Shown in pieces: positions 18,031-26,480 of a stretch of DNA of 64,000 bases; within the stretch, counting starts at the first letter, position 1; the number at the start of each line of letters is the position of its first letter. The stretch lies in assembly GCF_004745805.1 (NCBI RefSeq), contig NZ_SRLQ01000008.1, positions 62,001 through 126,000 on the forward strand, read 5' to 3'. Under the pieces are notes generated by a model, which worked only from the letters and a program-made list of their open reading frames with translations, did no database searches and had not been told where the DNA came from. This stretch comes from Mycolicibacterium sp. CH28. GTDB lineage: Bacteria > Actinomycetota > Actinomycetes > Mycobacteriales > Mycobacteriaceae. The position numbers and the translations under genes were made by a program.

Positions 18031-18952
18031 GATGCGCCCGGGCGACCGTTGCGGCTAGGCCGGTGTCATCGAGGGCGACGGCCGCTATCGTCGGCGCGAT
18101 GGCTCCGGTCAACCGCGTCAGCGTGTGGCCCGGGGTGGTCTCGATAGCGGCGCTCACCCCGAGTTCGGCCATCAGGCGGACACCGTCGTACCAGCGGACG
18201 GGTCGTGCCACCGACGACGCGAGGTCGTCGAGCACTGCCTGGGCTGAGCAGACGCTCCGGCCACCGGAATTGGTGATGTAACGCAACGCGGGATCGCGGC
18301 GCGGCACCGTCGCCAGGTGCGCGCGCAGTGTCTCCGCGGTACCGGCCTGCACCGGTCCGTGCGAGGCGACTCGGACGTCGAGGCGATCGAAGGCGCGGGC
18401 GCCGGCATGTCGTGCGGCCTGTGCCGCGGCGTCAAGTCCGGTCTCGGTGCCCGCGAGCACGGTCTGGGTACCGCTGTTGACGTTGGCCACCCACAGCGGT
18501 TCCCGCGTGGTCGAGCATTGTGCGGCGAGTCGCCCGCAGGCCGTCGGGGTGAGGCCGACGACGGCCGCCATGCCCCAGTCTCGGCCAGCGCAGGCGGCGC
18601 GCATTGCCGTACCCCGCAGGTGCACGGCCGTGAGCGCCTCCCCAAGGGTGAGGACGTGGGCGACGACGGCGGCTGCGAAGGCACCGACTGAATGGCCCGC
18701 GACGAACGCGGCCGTCAACCCCGAATCGTCGAGAAGGCTACGCCCGCAAGCGACGCCGGCAATCACCAGTGCGAGCTGGGTAGCGACGGTGTCGGGCAGC
18801 GTCTCGGGGCTGTCCACATCGACTATCCCGAACTCCTCGAGGATCTGCGACGATTCGGTGAGGACACTTCGGGCGGCTGGCGTATCCGGCAGCGTGTGCA
18901 GCATGCCGGCGCGTTGGGCGCCCTGGCCAGGGAACAGCAGCGCCAGGCTCAT
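17990..18952 (-). CDS. mdcH: MdcH, malonyl-CoA:ACP transacylase of malonate decarboxylase
   Basis: A 320-residue FabD-like acyltransferase that charges the MdcC carrier protein with malonate from malonyl-CoA, priming the decarboxylation cycle. It begins LLFPGQGAQRAGM. The serine nucleophile is S88 in GHSVGAFAA, and the family GDGP-like region appears as ASHGPVQAG. It is last in the mdc operon; its ATG overlaps the mdcG stop as ATGA. Its 3' end runs 41 bases into dnaE2 on the other strand, so the operon abuts the mutasome gene without a spacer. Confidence 0.9.
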   Translation of the reverse strand: MSLALLFPGQGAQRAGMLHTLPDTPAARSVLTESSQILEEFGIVDVDSPETLPDTVATQLALVIAGVACGRSLLDDSGLTAAFVAGHSVGAFAAAVVAHVLTLGEALTAVHLRGTAMRAACAGRDWGMAAVVGLTPTACGRLAAQCSTTREPLWVANVNSGTQTVLAGTETGLDAAAQAARHAGARAFDRLDVRVASHGPVQAGTAETLRAHLATVPRRDPALRYITNSGGRSVCSAQAVLDDLASSVARPVRWYDGVRLMAELGVSAAIETTPGHTLTRLTGAIAPTIAAVALDDTGLAATVARAHLSGSRANGNPPSW

Positions 18953-19566
18953 CGCATGATGTCGACGAGGTCGACCAGCTGCGGTCCGGCCGGCCCTCTG
19001 GCCAGCAGTTGCGGAACTCCCGAGACGACTTCGGCCAGGGCGACGGCGCCCACGGCGGTCTCCACTTGAACATCCACGCGAGTGGGTAAAGCTGCGAGCC
19101 GTTCATGAATATTCGAAAGCTGTTGTAGGGCAACGGGTGTAAATGTGTCAAGTCGCAGCACGAGGTCGAGATCGCTGTCACGGTGCATGGTGTGCACACC
19201 GGTGGCCAGCTCGAATCCGACGCTGCCGGTCGGACCCCAGGCCAGCCCGGTTTCCTCCAGCTCGGGGCGCAGCAGTGCCAACGTGTCGGTTGCGGGCTGA
19301 CGGCGGTGGACGGACAGGTCAACGCGGGCCAACTGCTCGGGTGTAACGATCTCGACCACGGCGGCGCGGGGCAGCGTCATCGCATACCGGTGCGCCCTCG
19401 TGTCGCCGCGCACGCCGACCGGGATGTGGCCGTCGACCGCAAGTGCCCGGCGCACCACCACCCAGGGGATTGCGGTGATCGCCGCACACACCCAGGCGGG
19501 GGCGCCGGTGGGCAGCGCGGTCATCTCCCGCGTGATCCGGACCAGGTCGTGGGCCCGTGGGATCAC
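18949..19566 (-). CDS. mdcG: MdcG, phosphoribosyl-dephospho-CoA transferase (holo-ACP synthase)
   Basis: Transfers the 2'-(5''-triphosphoribosyl)-3'-dephospho-CoA cofactor to the serine of MdcC. The motif GPTGSVGFELATG and the acidic nucleotidyltransferase-like motif DSDLDLVLR are the recognisable family marks. The start GTG at 19566 overlaps the mdcDE stop as GTGA, giving 205 residues; a GTG four codons upstream (19578) is the alternative. It sits between mdcDE and mdcH, a usual position in mdc clusters. Confidence 0.88.
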   Translation of the reverse strand: MIPRAHDLVRITREMTALPTGAPAWVCAAITAIPWVVVRRALAVDGHIPVGVRGDTRAHRYAMTLPRAAVVEIVTPEQLARVDLSVHRRQPATDTLALLRPELEETGLAWGPTGSVGFELATGVHTMHRDSDLDLVLRLDTFTPVALQQLSNIHERLAALPTRVDVQVETAVGAVALAEVVSGVPQLLARGPAGPQLVDLVDIMR

Positions 19567-21296
19567 ACCTGGCCCCACTCTCGGGCCATGAGATCGCGTA
19601 CCGCGCGAGAGGCGACCCGGGTCCGGATGGCGCCGGGAGAGTTCAGCCGGTTAGACAGGTCAACCGGCTGGCGGCGGGCCCGTTCGATCGCCTCGCCCAC
19701 CGCGGTCGCGACGGTTGCGACGTCGTCGGCGGTGGGGGCGTCGGCGTTGTCGACAGACAGCAGTCCGTCGCACAATCCCAATGTCGCCCAGTCGGATACG
19801 CGATAACTCATCGGTGTGATGGTCTTGGCGAGCTCGTCGAGTTCTTCGACGGTACGTAACGTGATCCGCGCGGCAGCCTGCCGGTGCATCGCATGGATCT
19901 CTACGCCGGGGTCGTCGAGCGCGAGGATCTGGTTGGCCTGCAGCCCGTGGGTCAGGAAGCCGCCCGACAGTGCCGTGCCCACGACGAGCGCGACGACGGG
20001 ATGCCCGGAAGTGCGTGCAGCGTGGAAGGCGTCTACGGCGACGGCCATCGCCTGGTGCAGACCGGTCATTTCCTCCAGCCGTCCGTAGGCCTGGCTGGGC
20101 AGGTCGACCACGGCGACAATGGCGCGCTTCACGGGTGCGGAGGCATCGGCGTCGACGGCGTCGCGGACTGCCCGAGCCAGCGCCAGTGATTCGGTGAGGC
20201 CGACTTCTCCGTTTCTGGCACGTGGATAGGGATTCTCGGGGTCGGGGACGACGGCGAGGTAGAGCGCGGTGCCGGACTGCACTTCGAGCACTGACGGGAC
20301 GACTGCTCGTACGGAGTCCCCGGCGGTGAGCGCGCCCAGCCACGTCCTGCCGCGCGAGGCAGGTGCGCTGGTGGGTTGCCGGGCGGCTACCTGAGCACCC
20401 GGGGGCACCGGCGTGTAGGTCGCCCCGAATATCTCCGGCAGCTCGGTGGGTGTCGGTGGGTGCGCAGGGTCGATGACGGCCAGCCTGCTGGCCAGAACGT
20501 CTATGTGACGACTGCGGTGATCTCCGGGCGGGGCCACTCCGGCGGTGACCGCGGCGGCGACCGCGTCCCGAATCCGATCGGCGTCGTCGGGGACAAGGTC
20601 ATCGGCGAGGGCGATGGCATGACGGGCCCGGCCGCCGTCGACCGCCCAGATCAGCGGGTGGTCGCTGGAGTCGAACTCCTCGACGCCATGCTCCTGTTCG
20701 ATGACGGCGGGGCCATTGAGACCGATCCGGGCTTGGGGGGTGACGATCAGCCGGGTGCACAGTCCGGCGGCGATGCTCATCCCGCCGAAGGACCCGACCG
20801 TGCCGGCGACGACGCCGATGACCGGGGCCAGCGGGCGGAGATCCAGCAGCGCCGAGCAGATTTCGGCGACCGCGTTCAGCCCCAGGTTGGCCTCCTGAAG
20901 GCGCACGCCACCCGTCTCGAACAGGATCACCGCAGCGACAGGCGTGCCAGAACGTGATTGCGCCGCAGCCAGTTCCAGGGCTTGCGCGATCTTCGCGCCG
21001 GAGACCTCACCAGTTCCTCCGCCTTGGAAGCCCTGCTCGATGGAGGCGACGACAGCCGGCTTGCCGCCGATGACCCCCCGCGCGATGACGGTGCCGTCGT
21101 CGGATTGCGGGGTAATCCCCTGCGGGACGAGCCACGGGGACTCCAGCCGAGCAAACGGGCCGGCGAGCACTCGTGCGGTGCCGTCGTCGAGCAGCGCCGT
21201 GCACCGTTGCAGCGCATCGAGTTCGATGAAACTGCGCCGCGCCAACAGCTGTTGCCAGGATTGCCCGGCCGTCGGGCCGTCGACGGTTGCGGTCAC
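19563..21296 (-). CDS. mdcDE: MdcD-MdcE fusion, carboxyltransferase-type beta/gamma subunits of malonate decarboxylase
   Basis: A 577-residue protein joining two subunits that are usually separate. Residues 1 to about 290 match MdcD (beta): SFIELDA near the N-terminus, GFQGGGTGEVSGAKI, and GGVRLQEANLGLNA. After a proline-rich linker (about 295-320), the rest matches MdcE (gamma): crotonase-fold segments VVDLPSQAYGRLEEMTGLHQ and GTALSGGFLTHGLQANQI. The fused protein would decarboxylate malonyl-S-ACP to acetyl-S-ACP without biotin. Its GTG start overlaps the mdcC stop as GTGA. No frameshift separates the halves. Confidence 0.93.
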   Translation of the reverse strand: MTATVDGPTAGQSWQQLLARRSFIELDALQRCTALLDDGTARVLAGPFARLESPWLVPQGITPQSDDGTVIARGVIGGKPAVVASIEQGFQGGGTGEVSGAKIAQALELAAAQSRSGTPVAAVILFETGGVRLQEANLGLNAVAEICSALLDLRPLAPVIGVVAGTVGSFGGMSIAAGLCTRLIVTPQARIGLNGPAVIEQEHGVEEFDSSDHPLIWAVDGGRARHAIALADDLVPDDADRIRDAVAAAVTAGVAPPGDHRSRHIDVLASRLAVIDPAHPPTPTELPEIFGATYTPVPPGAQVAARQPTSAPASRGRTWLGALTAGDSVRAVVPSVLEVQSGTALYLAVVPDPENPYPRARNGEVGLTESLALARAVRDAVDADASAPVKRAIVAVVDLPSQAYGRLEEMTGLHQAMAVAVDAFHAARTSGHPVVALVVGTALSGGFLTHGLQANQILALDDPGVEIHAMHRQAAARITLRTVEELDELAKTITPMSYRVSDWATLGLCDGLLSVDNADAPTADDVATVATAVGEAIERARRQPVDLSNRLNSPGAIRTRVASRAVRDLMAREWGQV

Positions 21297-21607
21297 CGGG
21301 GGCCGCCGTCGGCGGCTTCGGCGGCCTGCCGTAGCCGCAGCGTCACGACTCCGGGGGTGGCACCGAAGTCGTTGAGTTCCCAGCGCCCGGCCAGCGCGGT
21401 CCGGGCGAAGAAGCGGTTCAGCACCTCACGCCACACGGTGTCGAAGCCGTTGACGCTGGTGCGGACCCGCACGCTCGCGTGGTCGGAGGGCGCTCCGGCG
21501 TCCGGGGGTTCCAGCAGGATCTCCAGGTCTCCGGAGGCGACCACGCCGACGTGGACGGCGGCACCGGCGGCTCGGGTGGCCGGGAAGTGGTAGGTCAGGG
21601 TTTGCAT
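21293..21607 (-). CDS. mdcC: MdcC, acyl carrier (delta) subunit of malonate decarboxylase
   Basis: A 104-residue carrier protein that bears the acetyl/malonyl group on a triphosphoribosyl-dephospho-CoA arm. S25 in the motif VASGDLEILLEP is the expected attachment site. The segment SVRVRTSVNGFDTVW is also typical for MdcC. Its ATG lies inside the 3' end of mdcB (13-base overlap), and its stop overlaps the start of mdcDE, consistent with tightly coupled stoichiometric expression. Confidence 0.92.
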   Translation of the reverse strand: MQTLTYHFPATRAAGAAVHVGVVASGDLEILLEPPDAGAPSDHASVRVRTSVNGFDTVWREVLNRFFARTALAGRWELNDFGATPGVVTLRLRQAAEAADGGPR

Positions 21608-22470
21608 CTGTGGCCCGTCTCGAGGTCCAGCGAGTCGAGGAACAGCGTGGCCGCCAGCAGGTCACCGGCCCCGCCGGGGGAGAGTCGACGATCCGCACAT
21701 AGTCGATCGAGCACCGAAAAGCAGCGCCGGCCCTCGGGCGTACGCATCCCCCCGGCGACCACCGTGGCGCGGGCCGCGCTCTGGACGGCCACCAACCCGC
21801 CGGTACCGCCGCGGTGCAGCAGGCAGGTGTCGTCGAGATGGGCGATGAGCGTGAGCAACGCGTCGAGTCGGGCCGCGGTCGGGTCCGAGCCGGCCAGTCC
21901 GGCGCGCAGCGCGGGCAGTGCGAGTCCGGTGACATGGGGGAATCCGGCCTGCGCTTCACCGGGAGCCCCGGCGACACCATACCGACGCCGGGCGCGCGCG
22001 CCGTGCGACATCACCGCCGCGGGAAGGGGCGGCGCCGCCGGATCGGGGATTCTGGCCAGCCCGCCCGCGAACGCGGCAGCCTGCTCGACCGTCGCCGCGC
22101 CCGCTCCTGCTGCGGCGCATAACAGGCCGACAGCCCACAGGGCGCCGCGGTGGGTGTTCACCCCGCCGGTGGCGGTCAGCATCGTCTGCTCACCGGTGCG
22201 GCCGATCAGGCCGATCCGTGCACGCAACGTGGTGCCCGGCTCCGATTCCGCTGCAACGGAGGCACATTGGAAGAACGCCGCACGCAAGGAATCCGCGGAG
22301 GTATGCAACATTTCCCGGGTCATATCGGTGTGGGCACCGGGGCCGCGACGGTCGACGAGACCGGGTTTGGGGGTGAGGTCGATTTCGTCGTGCAGAGCCT
22401 GCACGGCGATGTCTGCGATCCGGCGCGGCTCCAGTGTGCAAGCCGCGGTTGTACGCATCGGCGAATTCAT
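21595..22470 (-). CDS. mdcB: MdcB, triphosphoribosyl-dephospho-CoA synthase
   Basis: A CitG-family enzyme making the prosthetic-group precursor for MdcC from dephospho-CoA and ATP. Diagnostic motifs are LTPKPGLVDRRGPGAH, GVNTHRGALWA, and SPGGAGDLLAAT near the C-terminus. The 291-residue length is usual. The ATG at 22470 lies three bases after the mdcA stop; a second ATG at 22458 is also possible. Confidence 0.92.
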   Translation of the reverse strand: MNSPMRTTAACTLEPRRIADIAVQALHDEIDLTPKPGLVDRRGPGAHTDMTREMLHTSADSLRAAFFQCASVAAESEPGTTLRARIGLIGRTGEQTMLTATGGVNTHRGALWAVGLLCAAAGAGAATVEQAAAFAGGLARIPDPAAPPLPAAVMSHGARARRRYGVAGAPGEAQAGFPHVTGLALPALRAGLAGSDPTAARLDALLTLIAHLDDTCLLHRGGTGGLVAVQSAARATVVAGGMRTPEGRRCFSVLDRLCADRRLSPGGAGDLLAATLFLDSLDLETGHRCKP

Positions 22471-22473
22471 TGC

Positions 22474-24159
22474 TCACCAGTCCCGGAATCGTGGTGGTGG
22501 GTCGTAGAGGCCGCCTGACCAGGCGACCAGGTCTTCGATGCTGCGTGCCGCGAGAAGCGACCTGGTGGCCAGCCGGGTCTGTACGCCCAGATCCTCGGGG
22601 AAGGCGACCAACCCGTCACTGCGCAGGGCCTCGACGCGCCGTGCATCGGCGGTCCGCCCGACGGGGGTAACCCCGGCGATGGCCGCCAGCGCCGCGCGCC
22701 GGTCGTCCAGTGAGTGGGCCTTGTACAGGTAGGCGACGCCTTCCTCGGTAACGACGTGGGAAACGTCGTCACCGTAGATCATGACCGGCGGCAGGGGCAT
22801 CGCCGCCTGGTGTCCGACGTCGACCGCGTCGAGGGTCTCTACGAACGTCGGCACGCCACCGGCGCGGAAGGTCTGGGCGATCTGCACCACCAGCTTGCGC
22901 CCGCGGCGTCCGGCGCCCTCACCGTGGGCGAGGTCGAGCCAGGCCGTCGATGCGTGGCGCCGTCCGTGCGGGTCGTGGCCCATGTTCGGCGCCCCACCGA
23001 ACCCGGACAGTCGCCCGTCGGTGACGGTCGAGGAGTTGGCATCGCGGTCGATCTGTAGCGAGGACCCAATGAACATGTCGACGGCATACTGGCCCGCCAG
23101 TTGGGCGAGAACCCGGTTGGATCGCAGTGATCCGTCGCTGCCGGTGAAGAACACGTCGGGGCGCGCCGCGGTGTAGCGCTCCATGCCCGGTTCACCGCCG
23201 AAGCTGTGGATCGAAGTGACCCAGCCGGATTCGATGGCGGGGATGAGGGTGGGATGCGGGTTGAGAACCCAGTGTCGGGCGATCTTGCCCTTGAGTCCGA
23301 GCTGGGCGCCGTAGGTCGGCAGGATGAGCTCAATGGCAGCGGTGTCGAACCCGACACCGTGGTTGAGCGAGGTGACCTGGTGGCGCTCGTAGACGCCACG
23401 GATCGCGATCATCGCCTTGAGGATCTCCACCTCGCCGATGTGGCGGGGGTCGCGGGTGAACAACGGCTCCAAGGCGTACGGCCGGTCGGCGAGCACCACG
23501 AAATCCACCCAGCTACCCGGGATATCAACTCGGGGAAGGGCTTTGGCGTCATCAACGATCTTGTTGACCTGCACGATGACGACGCCGTCGTGGAACGCGA
23601 CAGCCTCGGCAATGGTGGGGGTGTCCTCGGTATTGGGCCCGGTATAGAGGTTGCCGTCGCGATCGGCGGCCTCGGCAACCAGCAGTGCCACGTCGGGGCT
23701 GAGATCGGTGAACATCCGGGCATACAGCTCGACGTAGGTATGGATGGCCCCGATGTGGACGATCCCGTCCTCCACCATCTGGGCGATGCGGACGCTCTGG
23801 GGACCTGCGTAGGCCAGGTCGAGACGGGCGGCGATGCCGCGGTCGAAGAGATCGAGGTGCTCGGATCTGGACACCGACGAGATCAGCATGTGCAGATCGT
23901 GCAGGCGGGCGGGATCACAGCTGGCCAGGCTGCGAGAGAGAAAATCGGCTTGCTTCTGGTTGTCGCCCTCTAACGCGACCCGGTCACCCGGGCGAATCAC
24001 GTTGTGCAGCAGATCCTTCAGTTGACTCGGGTTGACAACTTTGGCATCACTGTACGTGCGCCCAACACTGATCCGGTCGGCCTTGGCGGCGCGCCGGGTA
24101 TCCCAACGGATCGGTACTGGCGCATTGTCGTCGATGGATCGCGAGTCTAGAACACCCAC
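22474..24159 (-). CDS. mdcA: MdcA, malonate decarboxylase alpha subunit (malonate:acetyl-ACP transferase)
   Basis: A 561-residue CoA-transferase-like subunit that exchanges acetate for malonate on the MdcC carrier, releasing acetate. It contains the family segments GDRVALEGDNQKQADFLS, AYAGPQSVRIAQMVEDG, TSLNHGVGFDTAAIELILPTYG, and SGFGGAPNMGHDPHGRRHA. The GTG at 24159 lies ten bases after the stop of the upstream FMN/F420-type gene, so the operon may be read from that gene's promoter. It is first of mdcA-B-C-DE-G-H. Confidence 0.93.
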   Translation of the reverse strand: MGVLDSRSIDDNAPVPIRWDTRRAAKADRISVGRTYSDAKVVNPSQLKDLLHNVIRPGDRVALEGDNQKQADFLSRSLASCDPARLHDLHMLISSVSRSEHLDLFDRGIAARLDLAYAGPQSVRIAQMVEDGIVHIGAIHTYVELYARMFTDLSPDVALLVAEAADRDGNLYTGPNTEDTPTIAEAVAFHDGVVIVQVNKIVDDAKALPRVDIPGSWVDFVVLADRPYALEPLFTRDPRHIGEVEILKAMIAIRGVYERHQVTSLNHGVGFDTAAIELILPTYGAQLGLKGKIARHWVLNPHPTLIPAIESGWVTSIHSFGGEPGMERYTAARPDVFFTGSDGSLRSNRVLAQLAGQYAVDMFIGSSLQIDRDANSSTVTDGRLSGFGGAPNMGHDPHGRRHASTAWLDLAHGEGAGRRGRKLVVQIAQTFRAGGVPTFVETLDAVDVGHQAAMPLPPVMIYGDDVSHVVTEEGVAYLYKAHSLDDRRAALAAIAGVTPVGRTADARRVEALRSDGLVAFPEDLGVQTRLATRSLLAARSIEDLVAWSGGLYDPPPRFRDW

Positions 24160-24169
24160 GGCGTCGGCG

Positions 24170-24583
24170 TCAGGCTTCCGTCGGGGTGGTCCACACCTTG
24201 TCGATGCTGATCCGCAGCCGCAGGTGATAACCACCCATCGCCTCGGTCAGGCCGAATTTGGCTGCGGCGTCGGCATATTTCGCCCAGTACGGTTCGTCGT
24301 CCCGCGGATCGGCGTCCTCCGAGTCCACCGCGGCGGTGCCGCCGACGACGATGATGCCCGAACCGTTGCCGTCGGAATCCAGGTTCAGGCTCACCCGCGG
24401 ATGGGCCAGGATGTGGCGCACCTTGGCCGAGGACGGCTCGGTGTAGACGATGATGTCGGCTCCGTCGAAGTAGAACCACACCAGCTTCGGTACCGGCTGG
24501 CCGGACTTGGCCACCGTGGTCAACCAGCCGTAATGGTCGCCGGCGAGCCGATCGGATACCTCTTGAGTCAGTTCGATGGACAT
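24170..24583 (-). CDS. PPOX-class flavin/F420-dependent oxidoreductase (Rv3369-like)
   Basis: A 137-residue split-barrel protein of the pyridoxamine-phosphate-oxidase-like superfamily. The segments GWLTTVAKSGQPVPKLVWFYFDG and KVRHILAHPRVSLNLDSDGNG, and the C-terminal tryptophan region (KVWTTP), are typical of mycobacterial proteins that bind F420 or FMN. It is divergent from the nitroreductase gene (23-base gap), as Rv3369 is from Rv3368c in memory of M. tuberculosis. Its stop is ten bases before mdcA. Confidence 0.85.
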   Translation of the reverse strand: MSIELTQEVSDRLAGDHYGWLTTVAKSGQPVPKLVWFYFDGADIIVYTEPSSAKVRHILAHPRVSLNLDSDGNGSGIIVVGGTAAVDSEDADPRDDEPYWAKYADAAAKFGLTEAMGGYHLRLRISIDKVWTTPTEA

Positions 24584-24606
24584 GACCCCGAATGTAGTCT
24601 CGCCTC

Positions 24607-25248
24607 ATGACACTCGATCTGACCGTTGATGAACTCCTGGCATCCACCCGATCGGTTCGCAAGCGGCTCGATTTCGACCGCCCGGTGTCACACCAGGTGT
24701 TGATGGAGTGTCTGGATCTGGCCCTGCAGGCACCCACCGGGTCCAACGCGCAGGGCTGGCAGTGGGTGTTCATCGAGGATCCGGACAAGAAGAAAGCGCT
24801 GGCCGACATCTACCGCGCCAATGCCACTCCCTATCTCGACCTGCCGAGTCCGGTGCGCGGCGACATCCGCGACGAGCAGCAGGCCGCCGTGCGTTCCTCG
24901 GCCTCCTACCTCAACGACAACTTCGAGAAGGCGCCGGTCTTGATGATCCCGTGCCTGGAGGGCCGCCCGGAAGGCGCCGATGCCGGCATGCAGGCGTCCT
25001 ATTGGGGTTCGCTGCTGCCCGCGGTGTGGAGCTTCATGCTGGCGCTGCGCTCGCGCGGGCTGGGCTCGGCCTGGACGACGCTGCACCTGATCGGCGACGG
25101 CGAGCGTCAGGCCGCCGAGGTGCTCGGCATACCCTTCCAGCACTACGCGCAGGGGGGCCTGTTCCCCATCGCCTACACCAAGGGCACCGACTTCAAGCCC
25201 GCCAAGCGGCTGCCCGCCGAGCAGCTCACGCACTGGGACACCTGGTAG
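24607..25248 (+). CDS. Nitroreductase family FMN oxidoreductase (Rv3368c-like)
   Basis: A 213-residue nitroreductase-fold protein. Family landmarks are TRSVRKRLDFDRPVS near the N-terminus (phosphate-binding RSxR), ALQAPTGSNAQGWQWVFIED (residues about 39-58), and the C-terminal GLGSAWTTLHL and AQGGLFPIAY. It probably uses FMN and NAD(P)H to reduce nitro or quinone compounds in the cytosol. The ATG at 24607 leaves only 23 bases to the divergent PPOX gene, so promoters overlap and transcripts may be leaderless or nearly so. Confidence 0.9.
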   Translation: MTLDLTVDELLASTRSVRKRLDFDRPVSHQVLMECLDLALQAPTGSNAQGWQWVFIEDPDKKKALADIYRANATPYLDLPSPVRGDIRDEQQAAVRSSASYLNDNFEKAPVLMIPCLEGRPEGADAGMQASYWGSLLPAVWSFMLALRSRGLGSAWTTLHLIGDGERQAAEVLGIPFQHYAQGGLFPIAYTKGTDFKPAKRLPAEQLTHWDTW

Positions 25249-25251
25249 CAG

Positions 25252-25716
25252 TTAGGCCCCGCCGGTGAATCCGTGCTGGCGCCACGCCTCATAGGCCGCC
25301 ACGGCGGCGGCATTGGACAGGTTCAGCGATCGCCGGCCGGCCAGCATCGGAATCCGCACCTGATCGGTGATGTGCGGGTCGGCCAGCGTCGTCCCGTCGA
25401 GACCCGTCGGCTCCGGGCCGAACAGCAGCACATCGCCGGGCTGGTAGCGCACGTCGGTGAAGGGCCGCTCGGCGTGTGCGGTGAACGCGAACACCCGCGC
25501 GCCGTCCACCGCTGCCCACGCATCGGCCAGGCTGGCGTGCACCGTCACCGACGCGAGGTCGTGATAGTCCAGCCCGGCGCGGCGCAGCTTCGGTTCGGAC
25601 AGATCGAAACCCAGCGGCTCGACCAGATGCAGCTCGCAGCCGGTGGCCGCCACCATGCGGATCGCGTTGCCGGTGTTGGGGGCGATACGCGGTGAGTTGA
25701 ACATAATTCGGAACAT
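25252..25716 (-). CDS. tRNA (cytidine/uridine-2'-O-)-methyltransferase, TrmL/SpoU type
   Basis: A 154-residue SPOUT-class enzyme. The N-terminal NTGNAIRMVAATGCELHLVEPLGF corresponds to SpoU motif 1. LLFGPEPTGL (about residues 97-106) is motif 2, and RIPMLAGRRSLNLSNAAAVAAYEAWRQ contains motif 3, which forms the trefoil knot and SAM site. Family members methylate the wobble position 34 ribose of tRNA-Leu. The ATG at 25716 is three bases after the upstream gene's stop, so the two are probably co-transcribed. Confidence 0.92.
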   Translation of the reverse strand: MFRIMFNSPRIAPNTGNAIRMVAATGCELHLVEPLGFDLSEPKLRRAGLDYHDLASVTVHASLADAWAAVDGARVFAFTAHAERPFTDVRYQPGDVLLFGPEPTGLDGTTLADPHITDQVRIPMLAGRRSLNLSNAAAVAAYEAWRQHGFTGGA

Positions 25717-25719
25717 GGG

Positions 25720-26181
25720 TCAGTCGTCGCAGCCGCGGGGTTCGAGGACGAAGATCGCCCGCTCACCGCTGCGCTCGTAGTGCTTTGCGTAGGCGGGCCA
25801 TAGTGCGACCAACTCCGGCCAGTAGCGGTCCACGTCGGTACCGTGCAGCTCGCGGGCAGCACAGCTGATGACATCCGAACCGATCCGCACCGTGGCCGTC
25901 GGATCGGCGCGCATGTTGAGAACCCACGGATTCGTCGGCTCCGACGCGGGTTTGACGTTGCACACCACCACGCGACTGCCGTCCCTGAGGAAGAAAACCG
26001 GAGTCGTGTGCGCCTGCCCGGTCTTGCGGCCTCGGGTGGTCAGCAACAGGATGTTGCGGCTGAGCACCCGTCCGCCCGTTCGCCGATAGATCCAGCGGTG
26101 AACGGGTGCGATCACGTGCTTGACGGCCCATACTCCCGGTCGGCTGGCGCCCCATGAACCGCGACCATCGCTACCGCGCAT
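25720..26181 (-). CDS. Deazaflavin (F420)-dependent nitroreductase family protein
   Basis: A 153-residue protein of the Ddn/DUF385 family found widely in mycobacteria. The pattern ILLLTTRGRKTGQAHTTPVFFLRDG, NVKPASEPTNPWVLNMRADPTATVRIG and WPAYAKHYERSGERAIFVLEPR is characteristic of F420-binding split-barrel proteins. The ATG at 26181 is preferred; an in-frame GTG at 26223 would add 14 residues. Substrate unknown; relatives reduce quinones or nitroimidazoles. Paired with the tRNA methyltransferase gene. Confidence 0.88.
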   Translation of the reverse strand: MRGSDGRGSWGASRPGVWAVKHVIAPVHRWIYRRTGGRVLSRNILLLTTRGRKTGQAHTTPVFFLRDGSRVVVCNVKPASEPTNPWVLNMRADPTATVRIGSDVISCAARELHGTDVDRYWPELVALWPAYAKHYERSGERAIFVLEPRGCDD

Positions 26182-26480
26182 CGACACAGCGTAGGTGGGT
26201 ATGACGCCAATCGAATCGACCACCGGACGATGATCTCAGTTGCGCCCAGCCGAATTTGCTCGGCACCCCGGTCGGCTACCCGGGCAGGGGCTGCTGGTAT
26301 CTCTCTGTTCAGTAAGAACCCTGGAGATGCTGGACGATCGCTGTCATACTCGACCAATTGCCAGGGGTGGCTCGTGGCTCGGTTGTGGCCGGCACGGGGC
26401 GGCGATAACCAGGAAGTTCGGATGAAGCAGGCGAGAACACTGTATTTCAGCTCAGCGGTCGGCGGCCCGGCCGCGGACCG

